Source of the DNA: Ignelater luminosus
Lineage: Eukaryota; Arthropoda; Insecta; Coleoptera; Elateridae
DNA: 64,000 nt
Reading direction: 5' to 3'
Assembly: GCA_011009095.1 (NCBI GenBank)
Contig: VTPC01000672.1
Coordinates: 145,892-209,891, forward strand
Part shown: one piece after another, positions 55,101 to 61,100 of the stretch
How the letters are laid out: the number at the start of each line of letters is the position of its first letter
Position numbering within the stretch: position 1 is the first letter of the stretch
Position numbers and translations under genes: made by a program
The notes under the pieces: generated by a model
What the model was told of the DNA's origin: nothing
Database searches by the model: none
The model's input: only the letters and a program-made list of their open reading frames with translations

Positions 55101-58100
55101 CTATTAGTAACACTCGCTATTATCACTATAAATTACTGGCACAAAGATTTTCTTCAAACAAACTTTCTTAACCTTTCTCTTACACCATCCATTACACCCA
55201 AAGTAAATAAAAGTTATGTTCCGATGATCTTCGTTACAAATTGCCCACTGTGAACGAACTCGGTGTACATAGGTGTATACCTATGAAATGAGACTTTTTT
55301 TTTCAATTTTAAACGTTTATTAACAAAAAATGCTTACAAATTTAATCTTCAAAATAATAGCCATCGCTAGCGACACATTTTACCCATCTCTCAGGCAATT
55401 TGTGAATGCCGCGCCAAAAAGATTGGCCGTCTTTGGCCGCAAACCAATCATCGAGCCATTTTTTGGCTTCTTCGTGAGAATTGAAGCGCTGCTCGGAAAG
55501 TGCGTGGCCCATCGATGCAAACAAATGATAATCGGAAGGCGCCAAGTCTGGGGAGTAAGCCGCATGCACCAGCGGTTCCCAATCGTACGTCTCCACCAAT
55601 TCCCGGGTCGCTCTTGTTCGATGTGGTGGTGCATTGTCATCAAGAAAAATTACTTTGTGACGCCGATCGGCATATTCTGGGCGTTTTCGGTGTATAGCGC
55701 TGTTCAAATCGGCCAATTGTCGTTGGTAGCGTGCACCGTCAACTGTTTCACCTGGTTTTAATAGCTCGTACCAAATCATACCATGCTGATCCCAGAAAAC
55801 ACACAGCATTGCCTTGCGGCCGAAGCGATTTGGTTTGGCCGTTGATTTTGGCTTGTGGCCGGGCGGACCATACGATCGTTTACTCTTGGGATTGGAGAAA
55901 TACACCCGTAACGATTCGATGCAAAAAAGACTTCCTTTTGAACCGGGAGAGCAGCATTTCACAAGTGGTTTTTCGGTTCTCTTGCTGCCTTTCAGTCAGT
56001 TCATGCGGCACCCATCTTCCGACCTTTAAAATCATGCCCATGTCTTTCATACGTTTGCAAATGGTTTTTTGGGTCACTCCCAACTGCTCTGCCATCATTT
56101 CTTGCGTTTGACCATCATCTTCATTCAACAATGCTTGCAATTCGGTGTCCTCAAACTTTTTCGGTGGCCGGCCACGTTCCTCGTTCTCCACGCTAAAATC
56201 ACCACTTCGGAATTTTTCAAACCACCTGAAGCACTGTGCTCTGCTTAGAGCATGTCCACCGTAAGCTTCTATAAGCATTTGATGAGCTTGAGAAGCGTTT
56301 TTCTTCAATTGATAACAGAAAATCAACGATGTCCGCAAATCGTAGTTTGAAGGCACGAAATTCGACATTTTTAAGAGCGAAAAAAATGCGTTGTTGTATG
56401 AAACATCACAAACAATGAATTGAATATTGTTGACAGATGACAGACGAAAAAAATAAGACATTTGGGACAGTTTAAAAATACTCCTAGCGACAACTGTGGT
56501 CTAATAGCTGAAAGTCTCATTTCATAGGTATACACCTGGTATCTATGCTTTCCACCTCTATTACCTTAAAACCCCTATTTTCTCTACATAATATTTATTT
56601 TATGTAATAAATCGATCTTTTTTTAAAATACATTATAAAATATACGCAACAGCGAAATACTATTTTTATACAGTGTAAAATGCTGACATTGTTTTTTTTT
56701 CCAATAGGAGTGCGGATGTTAGACGGAGTTGTTAACGACGCAGTAGAAGCGCGTGCTTTAGGTTTGAATCCTGATCATATAGATATATACAGTGCGTCAT
56801 GGGGACCTGAAGACGACGGTAAAACAGTTGACGGTCCTGGTCCATTAGCTAGACGTGCTTTTATTTATGGAGTGACCAGTGGACGTAAAGGTAAAGGTTC
56901 CATATTTGTATGGGCTTCCGGCAATGGCGGCAGACACACTGATTCTTGCAACTGTGATGGTTACACCAACAGTATTTTTACATTAAGTATTTCTAGTGCT
57001 ACACAAGGAGGGTTAGTATCAAGTATTTCTCATATCTGTGCGTATCTCATTGACCTTTCTTATCTATTTACAGTTATAAACCATGGTACTTGGAAGAATG
57101 CTCTTCAACGTTAGCAACAACTTACAGTTCTGGAACTCCTGGTCATGATAAGAGCGTGGCAACAGTAGATATGGATGCTCGCCTTAGACCTGATCATATT
57201 TGTACCGTCGAACACACGGGAACTTCAGCGTCAGCTCCATTGGCTGCAGGCATTTGTGCTCTTGCTTTAGAAGCAAATCCTAGTCTTACTTGGAGGGATA
57301 TGCAGTATCTTGTAGTATTAACTTCTCGTTCGGGACCTTTAGAAAAAGAATCGGGTTGGATTACGACGGGTGTTAAACGGAAAGTTAGTCATAAATTTGG
57401 GTACGGTTTAATGGATGCTGGTGCTTTAGTTAGTTTAGCAGAGAAGTGGACAACGGTTCCACCTCAACATATTTGTAAATCACAAGAACTTATAGAAGAT
57501 AGGCAAATTGATTCAACATATGGTTACTCTCTTAGTGCACACATGGATGTGAATGGATGTAGTGGGACACTAAATGAGGTGCATTTCTTAGAACATGTAC
57601 AGTGTAAAATATCTCTAAGATTTTTCCCCCGTGGTAATTTACGTATTTTGTTAACCTCACCAATGGGAACAACATCAACTTTGTTGTTTGAAAGACCAAG
57701 GGATGTTGTTAGTTCTAATTTTGACGACTGGCCATTTTTAAGTGTTCACTTTTGGGGCGAAAAGGCGGAAGGTCGGTGGTCTCTCCAAATTATTAATGCA
57801 GGAAATAGACATGTAAATCAGCCAGGAATACTTAAGAAATGGCAATTAATATTTTATGGAACTTCCGTTAATCCAATTAGATTAAGACCATCTGGAATTC
57901 CGTCTACACCATGGAAGTCACCTTTAAATACGTTTACATTCCCAACGCAACCCGACGCTATTACTCAAGAAACACCAGTAACTGCTAATGAATTTTTTAA
58001 TTCAGATTTATTTAGAGGTTTTAATAATTTCCCAAATATTTATACTTTTGCGGGATCTGATCCAGAGCAAGCCATTAGTTCATTGGATGGTAAGAAGACA

Positions 58101-61100
58101 AATATCAGAGATAATGATAATAGGATTGATGTAGATGAAGAAACTAAAGAAAATTGTGATCCAGAATGTGATGATCAAGGATGTTATGGCAAAGGTGCTG
58201 ACAAATGCATTGCTTGCAGAAATAAACGTTTAGATAAGTAAGACTGTTTTTATTTATATTTGTTTGAATAAAAGTAAAAAATAATCGCTTCTTTTTGTGC
58301 AGAACTTGTGTAAGTACTTGCCCTCCACGTAGTTATGCGGATGCTCAAGGAATGTGTCAACCCTGTCACGAATCATGCGATACTTGCACTGGAGCAGGAC
58401 AAACTAATTGTTTATCTTGTTCACCAGGACATGTCCGAGTACTGGATTTAGATATGTGTATGCAGCAATGTCCTGAAGGTTACTTTGAAAGTAAGTGTTG
58501 ATAAAATTAAAATATCTTTAGAGATTCTTATTGATTTTGGTCCTAGATTTTATCGATAAAACATGTACACCTTGCCAACCTAACTGTGCTAGTTGTCAAG
58601 AGAGACCAGATCATTGTACCAGCTGTGATCATCATCTGTTGCTTTATCAAGCTCAATGTTTAGCATCATGTCCTGTAAATACTTATGAAACTGAAGATTA
58701 TATGTAAGATATTTTTCATTATTATTTGTTTCATATTACAGTTCTTACTTTTTTTCACAGGTGTGCTGCATGTCATGAATCGTGTGAAACTTGCAGCGGT
58801 TCTAATAGTACTCAGTGCATATCTTGCACTGCAGGACATTACTGGCATGATGGTCGATGTACACGAGATTGTCCTGCTCATCACTACGCAGATCCGCGTC
58901 AACGAGAATGCATTGAATGTCCACCAGGATGTTCTGAATGTAACAAAACTGCATGTATTTCATGTTTAGATGATTGGCAGATAAATACTAAAGGACGATG
59001 TGTACCTCACGGAAGCGAACGCTGTGATACAGGTAAATATGAGGCTTTTAGAAAGTTAAGAAAAGGTAGGTTCGTTATTTACGCTGTTGTGAATGACGAT
59101 GAACTTGTTGAGTAACCTACTTGAAGCTGAACTTAGTATGTAATGATACCTTTTGATGGTACCCAATAGTAACTAAAGGCTTACATCTTTTTATCTCTGG
59201 TGGGCAACATTAATAAATTTTCTACAATTCGTAAATTAGTTTATCTTCTGTTTTAAAGATGTAAGATTTTTTGAGTAGCCAGCATCTGTTTTTTATTAAT
59301 TTCTTGTCAGTTGTAATTTTTATTTTGAAAACAAAATAACAGCAGTAGTTATTGCACAAAAATAATTCTTATTCAAAGTTTAATTTTATTTCTTAATAGG
59401 AAACTTCAATTAGATTTTTTGAGTGGCTATAAAATACTTAAAGTGTAAATCAGTAGAGAATTGAAACAGTATATCATTTTTTGCAAAGTTCTTTAAATTG
59501 AATTCCCTGATTATTTTGTTTATGTTTAACATATTATTATCTGCAATATCTGTACCATGGAACTATCAATAACTATTCAAGTAAATAGTGTAATTTTTTA
59601 CTTTTGTCCAATTAGTTTATTTCAAATACAGGTTTTTAACCACCTTAAGTAGAAAACTTTGTTTATATTACTATTTCATGGTACTAAGGTACTCTGACAT
59701 ATGCACAAATATACAGTAAAATAGCTGCACAGCATTGCACTGTGATTCAGAATTGGTAAAAGGCGATCAAAAATCCTAGCTGCTAGGTTATTCAGGTCAT
59801 GATGCTGAAAACTTTTCCACAAACGTTTTTGATATTGCAAAACACAATGCCAATAATAATTTTTAAATTTAGCCAAAGCTTTTTCCTCACCGGGGGTACT
59901 CATCCCTTGATTTTTAAATAATTGACTTTTGAACTATTCATTTTAACCCCTGCACTATAATAGTGTGGTCAAAGTAGACAAACATAAAAATTAAAGAAAA
60001 ATAGTATTCATTCCTGTTTTTCATTGATTTGCATTAGTCTATATATATACAGTGTGTCTGCGGATTGAGTTGACAAGAGGAAAAACTTTTTTATTATTAG
60101 TCTTAGGACAAAATGTCACTCTTGATAAAATTTTCTGCTTGTTTCAAAACCTCCAATAATGGTAATATAATTTTGAGGTTACCAACAATAATGAAGAAAA
60201 TTTAGAAAACGCATTATTTCAGTATTAAAAAAAGACTAAGTTCTAGATTTACTCAAAAATCAGATTTCCATGTTTCAACTGCATCTGCAACAAAGCTAAC
60301 ATGATTTTTTAATTTAGTTTAAACGCACTGTTTTTCAGTAAAAAAGCGACTGAGTTTTAACTTTGTTAGAAAATCATGTTAGCTTTTTTTGTAGATGCAG
60401 TTGAAGCATGGCAATCTGATTTTCGAGTAAATTTAGAACTTTTTTTATACTAAAAGAATTTGTTTTTTAAATTTTCTTCATTATTGTTGGTAATATCAAA
60501 ATTATATTACCATTATTGGAGATTTTGAAACAAGCAGAAAATTTTATCAAGAGTGACATTTTGTCCTAAGACCAATAATAAAAAAGGTTTTCCTCTTGTC
60601 AACTCAATCTGCGGACACATTGTATAATTCCATTTGAGATTTGAGAATTGTGCCAATATGTGCCAAATTTCTCTTCTTTATCTTATTATTTAATGCCTAA
60701 AAAAGCATTATCTACCTTCTTTAGGACAGGCAAAGTAGGGCAGATTTTGTAACACTAACATTAAATAAAATCTTAATAATACTCAATAAACATTGATGCA
60801 ATTTATTAACTAATTTATATAAATAATGTTGTATGTGTTTTATGTACAGAAAGTACTTATCTGAAAGATGTAATTAAGCAACATGTATAGAAAAACCACT
60901 TTTTGAAAATATAGTAACACACAGATAACAGAAAATGCTGCTTCATAGAGAATGCTTAGGAAATTGGAAATTATTCGAAATTTAATTTTCACGTAAAAAT
61001 ACATACTGTAGAGCTTTACCTGTAACCCTGAAATAGAATGGTCTTCACCCATCAACTATCATTTTTGGAATTTTGAATGGGAGCAATATCTTCTCATTCA

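Larger units (their letters stand above)
53443..56707 (+). other. Fur2 intron (3.3 kb) containing mariner copy 2
   Basis: Runs from donor GTAAGT to acceptor CCAATAG. Apart from the mariner, 53443-55265 and 56542-56707 show only AT-rich non-coding DNA. Removing the element leaves an intron of about 2.0 kb. Confidence 0.9.

Noticed and set aside
55880..56461. Upstream in-frame Met (MSYFFRL) as mariner transposase start
   Set aside because: The Mos1-type N-terminus aligns at the later Met (MSNFVPS, 56368); the extra residues would be 5' leader.
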